The notes: generated by a model from the sequence alone, not told the origin. A DNA stretch of 64,000 nucleotides from an uncultured Pseudomonas sp. (GCF_946885955.1 NZ_CAMPHI010000024.1:1-64000); one strand, 5' to 3'; positions 26,404-36,879 are shown, numbered from the stretch's first letter. A program made the numbers and translations.

Positions 26404-28259
26404 ATCCGCGCATGCTCGAGTACTACAACCAGGAGCTGCAGCACATCCGCGAGAGCGCTGCCGAATTCGCCCAGGAATTCCCGAAGATCGCCAGCCGCCT
26501 GACGTTGTCCGGCATCGACTGCGCCGACCCCTATGTCGAACGCCTGCTGGAGGGCTTCGCCTACCTGAGCGCGCGCGTGCACCTGAAGCTGGATGCCGAG
26601 TATCCGACCTTTACTCACAACCTGCTGGAAATCGCCTACCCCCACTACCTGGCGCCGACGCCCTCGGTGGTGGTGGTGCAGCTGGTCGCCGACCCCGACG
26701 AGGGCTCGCTGACCAGCGGTTTCACGGTCGAACGTAACGCTGCCCTGCGCGGCCAACTCGGCCATGGCGAGCAGACCGCCTGCGAATACCGCAGCGCCCA
26801 TGCGGTGACGCTCTGGCCGTTGCAGGTCAGCCGCGCCGAATACTTCGGCAACCCGACCGCCACCCTCGGCCGACTCGCCGCCAGCGAACCCAGGGCCAAA
26901 GCCGGGCTGCGACTACGTTTGCGCTGCGGCGCCGGCTTGCCGTTCAACGCCCTGCAACTGGATAACCTGCCGCTCTACCTCAACGGCGCCGACGAGCAAC
27001 CTTTCCGTCTTTACGAACAGCTGCTCGGCAATGCCTGCGCCCTGTTCATCAAGAGCGTCGACGGCGACTGGGTCGAGCGCTTGCCCCTGACATGCCTCAA
27101 AACGCGCGGCTTCGATGACCAGGATGCGCTGTTGCCCGTGGTGCCCCGTGCCTTTCAGGGTTATCGCCTGCTGCAGGAGTACTTCGCCCTGCCCAACCGC
27201 TTCCTGTTCGTCGACTTCACGGGGCTGAGCGCAGGCGTGCAGCGTTGCACTGGCCAAGAGTTGGAACTGGTGGTGCTATTCGATCGCCTCGACAGCACCC
27301 TGGAAGGCACGGTGTCGGCTGCCCAGTTCGTGCCCTTCTGCACCCCGGCGGTGAACCTGTTTCCGCGCCGCGCCGACCGCATCCATCTGAGCGAACGGGT
27401 GCACGAGCATCAGGTGATCGCCGACCGCACCCGGCCGCTGGATTTCGAGATTCATTCACTGACCCAGGTCGCCGGCCATGGCAGCGGCCCGGAACAACCG
27501 TTCCAGCCGTTCTATGCGATCCGCGACCCGCTGCGTTATGGCCGCGAGCAGGCCTACTACATCGTCCGCCGCGAGCCACGTCGGTTGTCCAGCCAGCAAC
27601 GGCGGCGCGGGCCACGTTCGACCTATGTCGGCAGCGAAACCTTCGTCTCCCTGGTGGACGCCAACCAGGCACCCTACCGCCATGACCTGCGCCAGCTCGG
27701 CCTCAGCGCCCTGTGCACCAACCGCGACCTGCCGCTGCTGATGCCGGTGGGTTCCGGCAAGAGCGATTTCACTCTGGAAGACAGCGCCCCGGTGCTGGCC
27801 GTGCGTTGCCTGGCCGGCCCCAGTCGGCCGCGGCCAAGCCGCGCCCACGATGCCAGCGCCTGGCGGCTGATCAGTCAGTTGTCGCTGAACTACTTGTCGC
27901 TGAGCGAACAGGGCCAGGGCGCCGCCGCGTTGCGCGAGCTGTTGCGCCTGTACGGCGACCCCGGCGACTCGGCGCTGCAATTGCAGATCGAAGGCTTGCG
28001 CCAGGTGCGCAGTACACCTTGCACCCGCAGGTTGCCGATGCCGGGACCAATCGTCTTTGGCCGTGGCCTGGAAATCAGCCTGGAGTTCGACGAGAACGCC
28101 TTCCGCGGCACCGGTGTGTACCTGCTGGGCGCGGTGTTCGAGCGTTTTCTCGCGCGTTATGTGTCGATCAACAGCTTTACCGAAACCGTACTGCGCACCA
28201 CCGAGCGCGGCGAAATCATGCGATGGCAGGCGCACCCCGGATGTCGACCGAACCTCTGA
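26400..28259 (+). CDS. tssF: TssF, T6SS baseplate protein
   Basis: A 619-residue TssF/ImpG protein. It starts [20 protein letters not shown] and has [16 protein letters not shown] and [20 protein letters not shown]. The C-terminus ([31 protein letters not shown]) is characteristic. The ATG at 26400 overlaps the tssE stop. The stop lies inside tssG (19-nt overlap). TssF and TssG form the baseplate wedge that recruits VgrG and TssK. Confidence 0.97.
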   Translation: MNPRMLEYYNQELQHIRESAAEFAQEFPKIASRLTLSGIDCADPYVERLLEGFAYLSARVHLKLDAEYPTFTHNLLEIAYPHYLAPTPSVVVVQLVADPDEGSLTSGFTVERNAALRGQLGHGEQTACEYRSAHAVTLWPLQVSRAEYFGNPTATLGRLAASEPRAKAGLRLRLRCGAGLPFNALQLDNLPLYLNGADEQPFRLYEQLLGNACALFIKSVDGDWVERLPLTCLKTRGFDDQDALLPVVPRAFQGYRLLQEYFALPNRFLFVDFTGLSAGVQRCTGQELELVVLFDRLDSTLEGTVSAAQFVPFCTPAVNLFPRRADRIHLSERVHEHQVIADRTRPLDFEIHSLTQVAGHGSGPEQPFQPFYAIRDPLRYGREQAYYIVRREPRRLSSQQRRRGPRSTYVGSETFVSLVDANQAPYRHDLRQLGLSALCTNRDLPLLMPVGSGKSDFTLEDSAPVLAVRCLAGPSRPRPSRAHDASAWRLISQLSLNYLSLSEQGQGAAALRELLRLYGDPGDSALQLQIEGLRQVRSTPCTRRLPMPGPIVFGRGLEISLEFDENAFRGTGVYLLGAVFERFLARYVSINSFTETVLRTTERGEIMRWQAHPGCRPNL

Positions 28260-29272
28260 ATTCGCTGGAGAGCATCGCCCGAATGGCCGACGAGCCCTGG
28301 GCCTACGACTTCTTCCAGGCCCTGCGACGCATCGAGTGCGAGGCCGCAGATCGCCCACGCATCGGCCATTCCCTGCGCCTGGGCGACGACCCGCTGCGCT
28401 TGGGACAGAAACCCGACTGCGGCTTCGCCCCATCCACCCTGGCCAGCATCGAAGCCGGCGCCGAGGGTGCTGCGCCACGCGTCGAGCAATTCTTCTTCGG
28501 CCTGACCGGGCCCAATGGCCCACTGCCGCTGCACCTGACCGAGTACGCCCGCGAACGTCAGCGCAACAACGGCGACGCCACCTTCACGCGCTTTCTCGAT
28601 GTGTTCAATCACCGCTTGTTGTGCCTGTTCTACCGCGCCTGGGCCGAAGCACGGCCGACCGTCAGCCATGACCGCCCCGATCACGATTACTGGTCGATGC
28701 GCCTTGCCGCGCTGTCCGGGCGCGGCATGACCAGCCTGCTTGGCCAAGGTCCGATCGCCGATTCGGCGTGTTACCACTTCACCGGTCACCTGGCGGCGCA
28801 GACCCGCTACCCGGACGGCTTGCGCGCCATTCTGGAAGGCTACTTCGGCGTGCCGGTAAGCATCGAGGAGTACGTTGGCCAGTGGCTGGAGCTGCCGCAG
28901 CGTAGCCAGGTGGGCGTGGCGCTTTGCTCGCTCGGCAGCGACCTGAGCCTGGGGACCCACGTTTGGGATCGCCAGCATAAATTCCGCATCCGTCTCGGCC
29001 CTTTGAGCCTGGAGCAATACCAACGCTTGTTGCCCGGGCAGGAAAGCTTCGTTGAGCTGGCCGCTTGGGTCGCCGAGTACCAGGGCGACGAGCTGGATTG
29101 GGAGGTCAATCTATTGCTGCGGCGCGAGGAAGTTCCGCGCATCGACCTCGACGGCCAAACCCGACTGGGCTTCGATACCTGGCTCGGCAGCCCGCCGACG
29201 GATACCGACGACCTGCTGCTGGCCCGCGAATACGCCGGCCACTCCACCCCCTCCGAGGAGCAGCGACCATGA
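28241..29272 (+). CDS. tssG: TssG, T6SS baseplate protein
   Basis: A 343-residue TssG/ImpH protein: PWAYDFFQALRRIECEA, GFAPSTLASIEAG, FFGLTGPNGPLPLHLTEYAR and FLDVFNHRLLCLFYRAWAEA. The ATG at 28241 lies within the end of tssF, and the frame upstream of it is only the tssF shadow. The stop overlaps the clpV start (ATGA). It functions with TssF in the baseplate wedge. Confidence 0.97.
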   Translation: MSTEPLNSLESIARMADEPWAYDFFQALRRIECEAADRPRIGHSLRLGDDPLRLGQKPDCGFAPSTLASIEAGAEGAAPRVEQFFFGLTGPNGPLPLHLTEYARERQRNNGDATFTRFLDVFNHRLLCLFYRAWAEARPTVSHDRPDHDYWSMRLAALSGRGMTSLLGQGPIADSACYHFTGHLAAQTRYPDGLRAILEGYFGVPVSIEEYVGQWLELPQRSQVGVALCSLGSDLSLGTHVWDRQHKFRIRLGPLSLEQYQRLLPGQESFVELAAWVAEYQGDELDWEVNLLLRREEVPRIDLDGQTRLGFDTWLGSPPTDTDDLLLAREYAGHSTPSEEQRP

Positions 29273-31989
29273 GTGAGATCAGCCGCGCCGCGCTGTTCGG
29301 CAAATTGAACAGCCTGGCCTACAAGGCCATCGAAGCCGCCACCGTATTCTGCAAATTGCGCGGCAACCCTTATGTGGAACTGGTGCACTGGCTGCATCAG
29401 CTTCTGCAGTTGCAGGACTCCGACCTGCACCGCCTGATCCGCCAGTTCAATCTCGACCCGGCGCGCCTGGCCAGGGACATCACCGAGGTGCTGGACCGAC
29501 TGCCGCGCGGCTCCACCTCGATCACCGACCTGTCCTCCCATGTCGAGGAAGCGGTCGAGCGCGGCTGGGTCTACGGCAGCCTGATGTTCGGCGAGAGCCA
29601 GGTGCGCAGCGCCTACCTGATCGTCGGCATGCTCAAGACACCGAGCCTGCGTCATGCGCTCTCGGCAATCTCCCGCGAGTTCGACAAGATCAAGGTGGAG
29701 AGTCTCACCGAACGCTTCGACGAATACCTCGACGGCTCGCCGGAGAACGGCCTGAGCGCCAGCGACGGATTTCAAGCCGGCAGCCCCGGCGAGGCCAGCG
29801 GCGCCGTGCCCCCCGGCGCCATGGGCAAACAGGAGGCGCTCAAACGCTTTACCGTCGACCTCACCGAACAGGCGCGCAGCGGCAAGCTCGACCCCATAGT
29901 CGGGCGCGACGAAGAGATTCGCCAACTGGTGGACATCCTCATGCGTCGTCGGCAGAACAACCCGATCCTCACCGGCGAGGCCGGCGTGGGCAAGACCGCG
30001 GTGGTCGAGGGTTTCGCCCTGCGTATCGTCGCCGGCGACGTGCCGCCGAGCCTCAAGGACGTCGAGCTGCGTGCCCTGGATGTCGGCCTGCTGCAAGCCG
30101 GCGCGAGCATGAAGGGCGAGTTCGAGCAGCGCCTGCGTCAGGTGATCGAGGACGTGCAGGCCTCTCCCAAGCCAATCATCCTGTTTATCGACGAGGCCCA
30201 TACCCTGGTCGGTGCTGGTGGCGCGGCCGGCACCGGCGATGCCGCCAACCTACTCAAGCCGGCTTTGGCACGGGGCACCTTGCGCACGGTGGCGGCAACC
30301 ACCTGGGCCGAATACAAAAAGCACATCGAAAAAGACCCGGCCCTGACCCGACGCTTCCAGGTGGTGCAGGTCGACGAGCCATCGGAACCCAAGGCGATCC
30401 TGATGATGCGCGGCGTCGCCTCGACCATGGAGCAGCACCACAAGGTGCAGATCCTCGACGAGGCGCTGGAGGCCTCGGTCAAGCTGTCGCACCGCTATAT
30501 CCCGGCCCGCCAGTTGCCGGATAAGTCCGTCAGCTTGCTCGACACCGCCTGCGCCCGGGTCGCTATCAGCCTGCATGCGGTGCCAGCCGAGGTGGACGAC
30601 AGCCGGCGGCGCATCGAGGCGTTGAGTACCGAGCAGGCGATCATCGCTCGCGAGCAGGCCATTGGCATTGCCATCGGCACTCGCCAACAGGATGTCGAGG
30701 CGGCCCTTAGCGAGGAACGCGCACGCCTGGCGACCCTGGAAAATCGCTGGAACGAAGAGAAGGCCCTGGTCGACGAACTGCTGGCGACCCGCGCCAGCTT
30801 GCGCGCCGCCGCCGAACCCGTGGATGACACCAGCAGCGAGGTCGGCGCGCCATCGCCGCGCCTGGACGAGGCCGAACGCCTGGCACTGCGTGACAAGCTC
30901 AGCGATCTGCAAAGCCGCCTCGCTGCCTTGCAGGGCGAAAACCCGCTGATTCTGCCGACCGTGGATTACCAGGCGGTGGCCGCGGTGGTCGCCGACTGGA
31001 CCGGCATCCCGGTCGGGCGCATGGCGCGCAACGAGATCGACACCGTGCTCAGGCTCGACGAGCACATGAAGAAACGCATCATCGGCCAGGACCACGCCCT
31101 GGCGATGATCGCCAAACGCATCCAGACCTCCCGCGCCGGCCTGGACAACCCGAGCAAGCCGATCGGCGTGTTTCTGTTGGCCGGCACCTCTGGCGTGGGC
31201 AAGACCGAAACCGCCCTGGCCCTGGCCGAGGCCATGTACGGCGGCGAGCAGAACATCATCACCATCAACATGAGCGAGTTCCAGGAGGCGCACACCGTCT
31301 CCACCCTCAAGGGCGCGCCGCCCGGCTATGTCGGCTACGGCGAAGGCGGCGTGCTGACCGAGGCGGTGCGGCGCAAACCCTACAGCGTGGTACTGCTCGA
31401 CGAGGTGGAAAAAGCCCACCCGGACGTGCACGAGATTTTCTTTCAGGTGTTCGACAAGGGCGTGATGGAGGACGGCGAAGGTCGACTGATCGACTTCAAG
31501 AACTGCCTGATCCTGCTCACCACCAATGCCGGCACCGAGATGATCGCCAGCCTGTGCAGCGACCCGGAACTGATGCCCGATCCCGATGCCATCGCCAAGG
31601 CTCTGCGCGAGCCATTGCTCAAGGTATTCCCGCCGGCCCTGCTCGGGCGCCTGGTGACCATCCCCTACTACCCACTGAGCGACGAGATGCTCAAAGCCAT
31701 CACCCGCCTGCAACTGGAACGGATCAAGAAACGCGTGGAAAGCGGGCACAAAGTGCCGTTCGTCTACGACGACAGCGTGGTCGAGCTGATCGTCTCGCGC
31801 TGCACCGAGATCGAGAGCGGCGGGCGGATGATCGACGCCATCCTGACCAATACCCTGCTGCCGGATATGAGCCGGGAATTTCTCACCCGCATGCTCGAGG
31901 GCAAGCCACTGGCTGGGGTGCGCATCAGCCAACGGGACAATGCGCTGCACTATGTTTTCGACCCGCATATTGCCGAGACGGCCGACTGA
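29269..31989 (+). CDS. clpV: ClpV1, T6SS sheath-disassembling AAA+ ATPase
   Basis: A 906-residue Clp/Hsp100 ATPase of the ClpV class. The N-terminal domain (1-165) should bind the TssC helix. The first AAA module has Walker A GEAGVGKTA and Walker B IILFIDEAH. A coiled middle domain follows. The second module has GTSGVGKTET and VVLLDEVEKAHPDV. It disassembles contracted TssB/TssC sheath for reuse. The start at 29269 overlaps the tssG stop. Confidence 0.97.
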   Translation: MSEISRAALFGKLNSLAYKAIEAATVFCKLRGNPYVELVHWLHQLLQLQDSDLHRLIRQFNLDPARLARDITEVLDRLPRGSTSITDLSSHVEEAVERGWVYGSLMFGESQVRSAYLIVGMLKTPSLRHALSAISREFDKIKVESLTERFDEYLDGSPENGLSASDGFQAGSPGEASGAVPPGAMGKQEALKRFTVDLTEQARSGKLDPIVGRDEEIRQLVDILMRRRQNNPILTGEAGVGKTAVVEGFALRIVAGDVPPSLKDVELRALDVGLLQAGASMKGEFEQRLRQVIEDVQASPKPIILFIDEAHTLVGAGGAAGTGDAANLLKPALARGTLRTVAATTWAEYKKHIEKDPALTRRFQVVQVDEPSEPKAILMMRGVASTMEQHHKVQILDEALEASVKLSHRYIPARQLPDKSVSLLDTACARVAISLHAVPAEVDDSRRRIEALSTEQAIIAREQAIGIAIGTRQQDVEAALSEERARLATLENRWNEEKALVDELLATRASLRAAAEPVDDTSSEVGAPSPRLDEAERLALRDKLSDLQSRLAALQGENPLILPTVDYQAVAAVVADWTGIPVGRMARNEIDTVLRLDEHMKKRIIGQDHALAMIAKRIQTSRAGLDNPSKPIGVFLLAGTSGVGKTETALALAEAMYGGEQNIITINMSEFQEAHTVSTLKGAPPGYVGYGEGGVLTEAVRRKPYSVVLLDEVEKAHPDVHEIFFQVFDKGVMEDGEGRLIDFKNCLILLTTNAGTEMIASLCSDPELMPDPDAIAKALREPLLKVFPPALLGRLVTIPYYPLSDEMLKAITRLQLERIKKRVESGHKVPFVYDDSVVELIVSRCTEIESGGRMIDAILTNTLLPDMSREFLTRMLEGKPLAGVRISQRDNALHYVFDPHIAETAD

Positions 31990-32019
31990 CGTCCGAACGC
32001 GAGCCTAAGGAAGCTGTAT

Positions 32020-34245
32020 ATGGCAATCACGCAAAACAATCGCTTGGTACAGGTCGACAGTCCCCTCGGCGGCGATGTCCTGCTGTTGCAGAGCATGGAC
32101 GGCAGCGAGGAGCTGGGGCGGTTGTTCCACTACGAACTGGATCTCACCTCCGAAGATCGGGCGATCAAGTTCGACCAGTTGCTGGGCAAGCCGATGGGCC
32201 TGACCCTGGAGCTGCACGACGGCGGTAAGCGCTACTTCCACGGCATTGCCTGCAGCTGCCGACAATTGACCGGCCACGGCCAGTTCGCTGGCTATCGGGT
32301 CAGCCTGCGGCCCTGGTTCTGGCTGCTCACACGCACCTCGGACTGCCGGATTTTCCAGAACAAGACAGTGCCGGACATCATCAAACAGGTGTTCCGCGAC
32401 CTCGGCTTCTCCGATTTCGAAGACAGTCTGAGCGGCAGTTACCGCGAGTGGGAATACTGCGTGCAATACCGCGAAACCAGCTTCGACTTCGTCAGCCGGT
32501 TGATGGAGCAGGAAGGCATCTACTACTACTTCCGTCATGAGAAAACGCGTCATGTGCTGGTGTTGGCCGACGCCTACGGCGCCCATTCCACGGTCGACGA
32601 TTACGCCTCGGTGCCCTTCTACCCGCCCGACCAACAGATGCGCGAGCGCGATCATTTCTACGATTGGCAACTGGCGCGGGAGGTCCAGCCCGGCTCGTTG
32701 GCGCTGAACGACTACGACTTCCAGCGCCCCAGCGCCAGCCTCGAGGTGCGCTCCAGCGTGTCGCGCAGCCACAGCAACGGCGACCACCCGCTCTACGACT
32801 ATCCCGGCGAATACGTGCAGAGCAAGGATGGCGAGCACTACGCGCGCACCCGCATCGAAGCCATCCACAGCCAGTTCGAGCGCGTGCAGCTACGCGGCCG
32901 CGCCCGCGGGTTGGGCTCAGGGCACCTGTTCAAGCTGACCGACTACGACCGCGCGGACCAGAACCGCGAATACCTGGTGGTGGTCGCGCGCTACCAGATT
33001 CGCCAGGAACTTTATGAAAGCGGGCAGCTGGATTTGGCCGAGCAGTTCACCAGCGAACTGGACTGCATGGACGCCAGCCAGGCTTTCCGTCCCCTGCCTC
33101 TGACGCCCATGCCTATCGTCCGCGGGCCGCAGACCGCGGTGGTGGTCGGCCCCGGCGGCGAGGAGATTTGGACCGACCAGTACGGCCGGGTCAAGGTGCA
33201 CTTCTATTGGGATCGCCACGACCAGTCCAACGAAAACAGCTCCTGCTGGATGCGCGTGTCCCAGGCCTGGGCCGGCAAGAACTGGGGCTCGGTGCAGATT
33301 CCGCGGATCGGCCAGGAAGTGATCGTCAGCTTCCTCGAAGGCGACCCGGACCGGCCGATCATCACCGGCCGCGTCTATAACGCCGAACAGACGGTGCCCT
33401 ACGAGCTACCCGCCAACGCCACCCAGAGCGGCGTGAAGAGCCGTTCGAGCAAGGACGGCTCGCCGGCCAACTTCAATGAAATCCGCATGGAGGACAAAAA
33501 AGGCGCCGAGCAGCTGTTTATCCACGCCGAGAAGAACCAGGACATCGAGGTCGAGAACGACGAGACCCACTGGGTCGGCCACGACCGCAGCAAGACCATC
33601 GATAACGACGAAACCGTACACGTCAAACACGACCGCACCGAGACGGTGGACAACAACGAAACCATCAAAATCGGCGTGGACCGCAAGGAAACGGTCGGCA
33701 ATAACGAGACCATCTCCATCGGCGTGAACCGTACCGAGGATGTCGGCAGCGACGAGAAGATCACCATCGGCGCCAACCGTACCGAGGACGTCGGCAGCAA
33801 CGAGACCATCACCATAGGCGCGGACCGCACGGAAAAGGTCGGCGCCAACGAAAACATCACCATCGTCAGCAACCGCACCGAAGACGTCGGCGGCAACGAG
33901 ACCATCGGCATCAGCGGCAACCGCAACGAAACGGTCAAGGGCAACGAAGGCATCGAGATCAATGGCAATCAAAATACCCAGATTGGCCAGAACGAATCGC
34001 GCGACGTCGGTCAAAACCGCACCACCGGCATCAAACAGAACGACAGCCTGGACGTCGGCAAGAACTTTTCCCTCACCGCCGGCGACTCCATCACCCTGAC
34101 CACGGGGGCGGCCAGCATCACCATGAAGAAGGACGGCACCATCATGATTCGCGGCAAGGACATCACCATCGACGGCTCCGGCGCGATCAATATCAAGGCC
34201 AACCGCAACGTCGTCATCAAGGGTCAGAAGATTCTGCAGAACTGA
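32020..34245 (+). CDS. vgrG: VgrG spike protein with a long 16-residue repeat blade
   Basis: A 741-residue VgrG. It has the gp27/gp5-like head, the linker segment QTAVVVGPGGEEIWTDQYGR, and the OB-fold motif KVHFYWDRHDQSNENSSCWM. A C-terminal triple-stranded beta-helix carries about nine tandem 16-residue repeats of the form NETI-x-IG-x-(D/N)RTE-x-VG, ending in GTIMIRGKDITIDGSGAINI. No extra enzymatic domain follows. It should form the tip trimer of the T6SS dart and carry the PAAR-like effector encoded downstream. It lies 30 nt after clpV, with AAGGA upstream. Confidence 0.96.
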   Translation: MAITQNNRLVQVDSPLGGDVLLLQSMDGSEELGRLFHYELDLTSEDRAIKFDQLLGKPMGLTLELHDGGKRYFHGIACSCRQLTGHGQFAGYRVSLRPWFWLLTRTSDCRIFQNKTVPDIIKQVFRDLGFSDFEDSLSGSYREWEYCVQYRETSFDFVSRLMEQEGIYYYFRHEKTRHVLVLADAYGAHSTVDDYASVPFYPPDQQMRERDHFYDWQLAREVQPGSLALNDYDFQRPSASLEVRSSVSRSHSNGDHPLYDYPGEYVQSKDGEHYARTRIEAIHSQFERVQLRGRARGLGSGHLFKLTDYDRADQNREYLVVVARYQIRQELYESGQLDLAEQFTSELDCMDASQAFRPLPLTPMPIVRGPQTAVVVGPGGEEIWTDQYGRVKVHFYWDRHDQSNENSSCWMRVSQAWAGKNWGSVQIPRIGQEVIVSFLEGDPDRPIITGRVYNAEQTVPYELPANATQSGVKSRSSKDGSPANFNEIRMEDKKGAEQLFIHAEKNQDIEVENDETHWVGHDRSKTIDNDETVHVKHDRTETVDNNETIKIGVDRKETVGNNETISIGVNRTEDVGSDEKITIGANRTEDVGSNETITIGADRTEKVGANENITIVSNRTEDVGGNETIGISGNRNETVKGNEGIEINGNQNTQIGQNESRDVGQNRTTGIKQNDSLDVGKNFSLTAGDSITLTTGAASITMKKDGTIMIRGKDITIDGSGAINIKANRNVVIKGQKILQN
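33600..34030 (+). repeat. Tandem 48-bp repeats encoding the VgrG beta-helix
   Basis: About nine imperfect 48-bp units each encode one 16-residue rung (for example GNNETISIGVNRTEDV and GSNETITIGADRTEKV). Divergence rises toward the 3' end. The repeats set the spike length, and unequal recombination could change it. Confidence 0.85.
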
Positions 34246-34261
34246 GCACGGAGCGCAGAGC

Positions 34262-34714
34262 ATGAGCGTCAAACAGCATATTCCCGTCAAAGCCCCCGCG
34301 CGCCTGGATGGTGTGGTCATCGGCATTCTGCTGGACGTCCCCCAGGCCGGCTCGCCGGTGGTGGCGTTTCCCGGCTGCCCCAGCGAAACCGGTATCGCCG
34401 CCCGCACCACCAGCCAACTCAGCCGCGACGACATAGGCGCCCAGGTCGCACTGATGTTCGAGGCAGGCGACCCCGGCCGTCCCCTGGTAATCGGGCGTAT
34501 TCAGCGCGGGCTGGAAGCAGCCGAGCCCGTAAGCGTCGCCCGCCTGGATGGTGAACGCCTGGAACTGAGTGCCGAGCACGAAATCGTGCTGCGTTGCGGC
34601 AAGGCCAGCATCACCCTGACCCGCGCCGGCAAAGTGATCATTCAGGGCGCCTACCTGTCCAGCCGTTCCAGCGGGGCCAACCGCATCAAGGGTGGCTCGG
34701 TGCAGATCAACTAG
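34262..34714 (+). CDS. DUF6484-type VgrG-associated protein
   Basis: A 150-residue protein of the DUF6484 type, seen in VgrG cargo modules. The N-terminal half contains ARLDGVVIGILLDVPQAGSPVVAFPG, and the C-terminal strands (SAEHEIVLRCGKASITLTRAG) resemble the end of the VgrG beta-helix. It probably caps or extends the spike or assists loading of the PAAR-like effector; the exact role is unknown. GGAG lies upstream. The module order vgrG, DUF6484, DUF2169, ketosynthase-like, PAAR effector parallels my recollection of the vgrG1b region of P. aeruginosa. Confidence 0.8.
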   Translation: MSVKQHIPVKAPARLDGVVIGILLDVPQAGSPVVAFPGCPSETGIAARTTSQLSRDDIGAQVALMFEAGDPGRPLVIGRIQRGLEAAEPVSVARLDGERLELSAEHEIVLRCGKASITLTRAGKVIIQGAYLSSRSSGANRIKGGSVQIN

Positions 34715-34729
34715 ACAGGTATTCGGCAT

Positions 34730-35842
34730 ATGGAACTGCTCAACGCCAGCAAATTGGTCGCCGCCTATACCCAGGGCATGAACCCCGATGGCCGCGAATC
34801 CTTGGTGGTGGTGGCCAAAGGCACCTTCAATCTGCCGCTGGACGGCCGCGCCGCGACCCTGGCTGATACCCAACAACCGCTGCTGATGGCCGATACCTTC
34901 CTCGGCGAACCGGGCCTCAGCCCCCCGCTGCAGGAAATGGACTTCGCCCCGGTAAAACCCTTCTGCGATGTGCTGGTGCGCGGCAAGGCTTACGCCCCTG
35001 GCGGGCGAGCCGTGACACAGGTGACCGCGGGTATTCGCGTCGGTAAGGTCAGCAAGGCTTTTTCCGTCCTCGGCCCACGGCAATGGCAACCGGGACTATT
35101 GGGCGTTTCACCTGGCTTACCGCAGCCTTTTACCGAGCAGGACATTTCCTACGCCCAGGCCTTTGGTGGCTCTCATCCGATGGCCAACGACCCCGAAATG
35201 CGTCACTGCTATCTGGATAACCCGGTCGGGCTGGGCTGGTATCCCAGCGCCATTGCCACTGCGGAAATCGTCGGCATGCCGTTGCCCAATACAGAGGAAC
35301 TGGGCAAGCCCGTCGACAGCCCAAACGGCGACTACAAACCAATGGCGCTAGGGCCCATCGGCCGCAGCTGGCCATTGCGTGCGAGTTTCGCGGGTACCTA
35401 CGACGAGGCCTGGCTGGCCAATTGCTTCCCCTTTCTGCCGGCGGATTTCGACAACCGCTACTTCCAGGCTGCGCCCGTTGATCAACAGACCGATTACCTG
35501 CGTGGTGGCGAAGACGTGCTGCTGTTGAACCTCACCCCCCAGGAGCGCGCAGGCTTTCGCATCCCCGAAATGGACGTGCCGGTGACCTTCTTTCTGAAAA
35601 AAGGCGGACACGAGACCGTGCAGGCGGTGATCGATACCCTGCTGATCGACACGGATATGCAGCAGGTCGAGATCACCTGGCGCACCAGCCGCCCGCTCAA
35701 ACGCAATATGTTCGAAATCGCCCAGGTACTGGTCGGCACCATGTCCACCGGCTGGTGGCGCGCCCGCGAACTGGGCAAGGATTACTACCCGTCGCTCTCC
35801 GCCCTGGTAAAAGCCAAACGCGCACCCGAGGAAACGCACTGA
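34730..35842 (+). CDS. DUF2169-family T6SS effector adaptor
   Basis: A 370-residue DUF2169 protein: NPDGRESLVVVAKGTFNLPL near the N-terminus, a central ISYAQAFGGSHPMANDPEMR, NPVGLGWYPSA and LQEMDFAPVKPFCDVLVRG. DUF2169 proteins act as chaperones or adaptors that load PAAR-like toxins onto VgrG, and the PAAR-like toxin lies two genes downstream. It overlaps the next gene by one base (TGATG). Confidence 0.88.
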   Translation: MELLNASKLVAAYTQGMNPDGRESLVVVAKGTFNLPLDGRAATLADTQQPLLMADTFLGEPGLSPPLQEMDFAPVKPFCDVLVRGKAYAPGGRAVTQVTAGIRVGKVSKAFSVLGPRQWQPGLLGVSPGLPQPFTEQDISYAQAFGGSHPMANDPEMRHCYLDNPVGLGWYPSAIATAEIVGMPLPNTEELGKPVDSPNGDYKPMALGPIGRSWPLRASFAGTYDEAWLANCFPFLPADFDNRYFQAAPVDQQTDYLRGGEDVLLLNLTPQERAGFRIPEMDVPVTFFLKKGGHETVQAVIDTLLIDTDMQQVEITWRTSRPLKRNMFEIAQVLVGTMSTGWWRARELGKDYYPSLSALVKAKRAPEETH

Positions 35843-36879
35843 TGGCCGCGCTTTGCATCATCGGCTCCGGCATGGTCAGCGCTGTCGGTCTTAGCGCACC
35901 CGCGAGTTGCGCGGCGATCCGCTGCGCTATCGATAACTTCCAGGAAACCCGCTTTATCGACCGCGGCGGCGAATGGCTGATCGCCGCCAGCGTGCCCCTG
36001 GAACAGCCCTGGCGCGGTCGCGCCAAGCTGATCAAAATGGCCGCCCGCGCCATCGCCGAGGCGCTGCAGAGCACTCCCGAGGTTGACCCGGAAAAAACCC
36101 CGCTGCTGCTCGGAATCGCCGAAACCGACCGCCCCGGCCGCCTCGACGGTCTCGACAAAGGGCTGCTGCACGCCATCGAAACCGAACTGGGCCTGCGCTT
36201 TCACCCCAGCTCCAACGTCATCGCCCGAGGCCGGGTCAGCGCCGCGGTGGCGCTGCTCAACGCGCGCACTTTGATCTACCAAGGCGGCCATCGGCATGTA
36301 CTGATCGCCGGCGTCGACTCCTTCCTCAGCGGGCCGACCCTGGCCGCTTTCGAAGAACGCGAACGCCTGCTCACCAGCCAGAATTCCAACGGCTTCATCC
36401 CCGGCGAAGGCGCCGCCGCCGTGGTGGTCAACGCCCCGACCGCCAGCGAAACGCCGCAGCTCGCTTGCATCGGTCTGGGTTTTGGCCTGGAAAAGGCTAC
36501 GGTGGAGGCTGAAGACACTCCCCTACGCGCCGACGGCCTGACCCAAGCCGTACGCGCCGCCCTGAGCGAAGCCGGCTGCGGGCTGGAACAGATGGATTAT
36601 CGACTCACCGATATCTCCGGCGAGCAGTACTACTTCAAGGAGGCCTCCCTGGCCCTGAGCCGCAGCCTGCGCGTGCGCAAGGAGTTCTTCCATCTCTGGC
36701 ACCCGGCCGACTGCATCGGCGAAGTCGGCGCCGCCATCGGCCCAGCCATGCTCGCCGTGGCCCTGGCCGCCAGCCGCAAGGGCTATGGCGAAGGCCCGAA
36801 TATCTTCTGCCACCTCGGCAACGACGCCGGCCAACGCGCCGCCGCCCTGCTCAGCTACCAACCGGTGAGGGCTGCCTGA
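35842..36879 (+). CDS. Ketosynthase-like (thiolase-fold) pseudo-enzyme of the VgrG module
   Basis: A 345-residue protein with a condensing-enzyme fold: IIGSGMVSAVGL, HVLIAGVDSFLSGPTL, FIPGEGAAAVVV and IGEVGAAIGPAMLAVALA. The position where 3-oxoacyl-ACP synthases carry the nucleophilic cysteine (before SAAVALLNAR) has no cysteine, so it is unlikely to condense acyl chains. Homologues accompany DUF2169 and PAAR-like toxins in Pseudomonas T6SS modules; a structural or chaperone role is inferred. It overlaps both neighbours by one base. Confidence 0.78.
   Translation: MAALCIIGSGMVSAVGLSAPASCAAIRCAIDNFQETRFIDRGGEWLIAASVPLEQPWRGRAKLIKMAARAIAEALQSTPEVDPEKTPLLLGIAETDRPGRLDGLDKGLLHAIETELGLRFHPSSNVIARGRVSAAVALLNARTLIYQGGHRHVLIAGVDSFLSGPTLAAFEERERLLTSQNSNGFIPGEGAAAVVVNAPTASETPQLACIGLGFGLEKATVEAEDTPLRADGLTQAVRAALSEAGCGLEQMDYRLTDISGEQYYFKEASLALSRSLRVRKEFFHLWHPADCIGEVGAAIGPAMLAVALAASRKGYGEGPNIFCHLGNDAGQRAAALLSYQPVRAA

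Noticed and set aside
30250..31968. Long minus-strand open frame opposite clpV
   Set aside because: Antisense shadow; its translation has no family motifs while clpV has both AAA modules intact.
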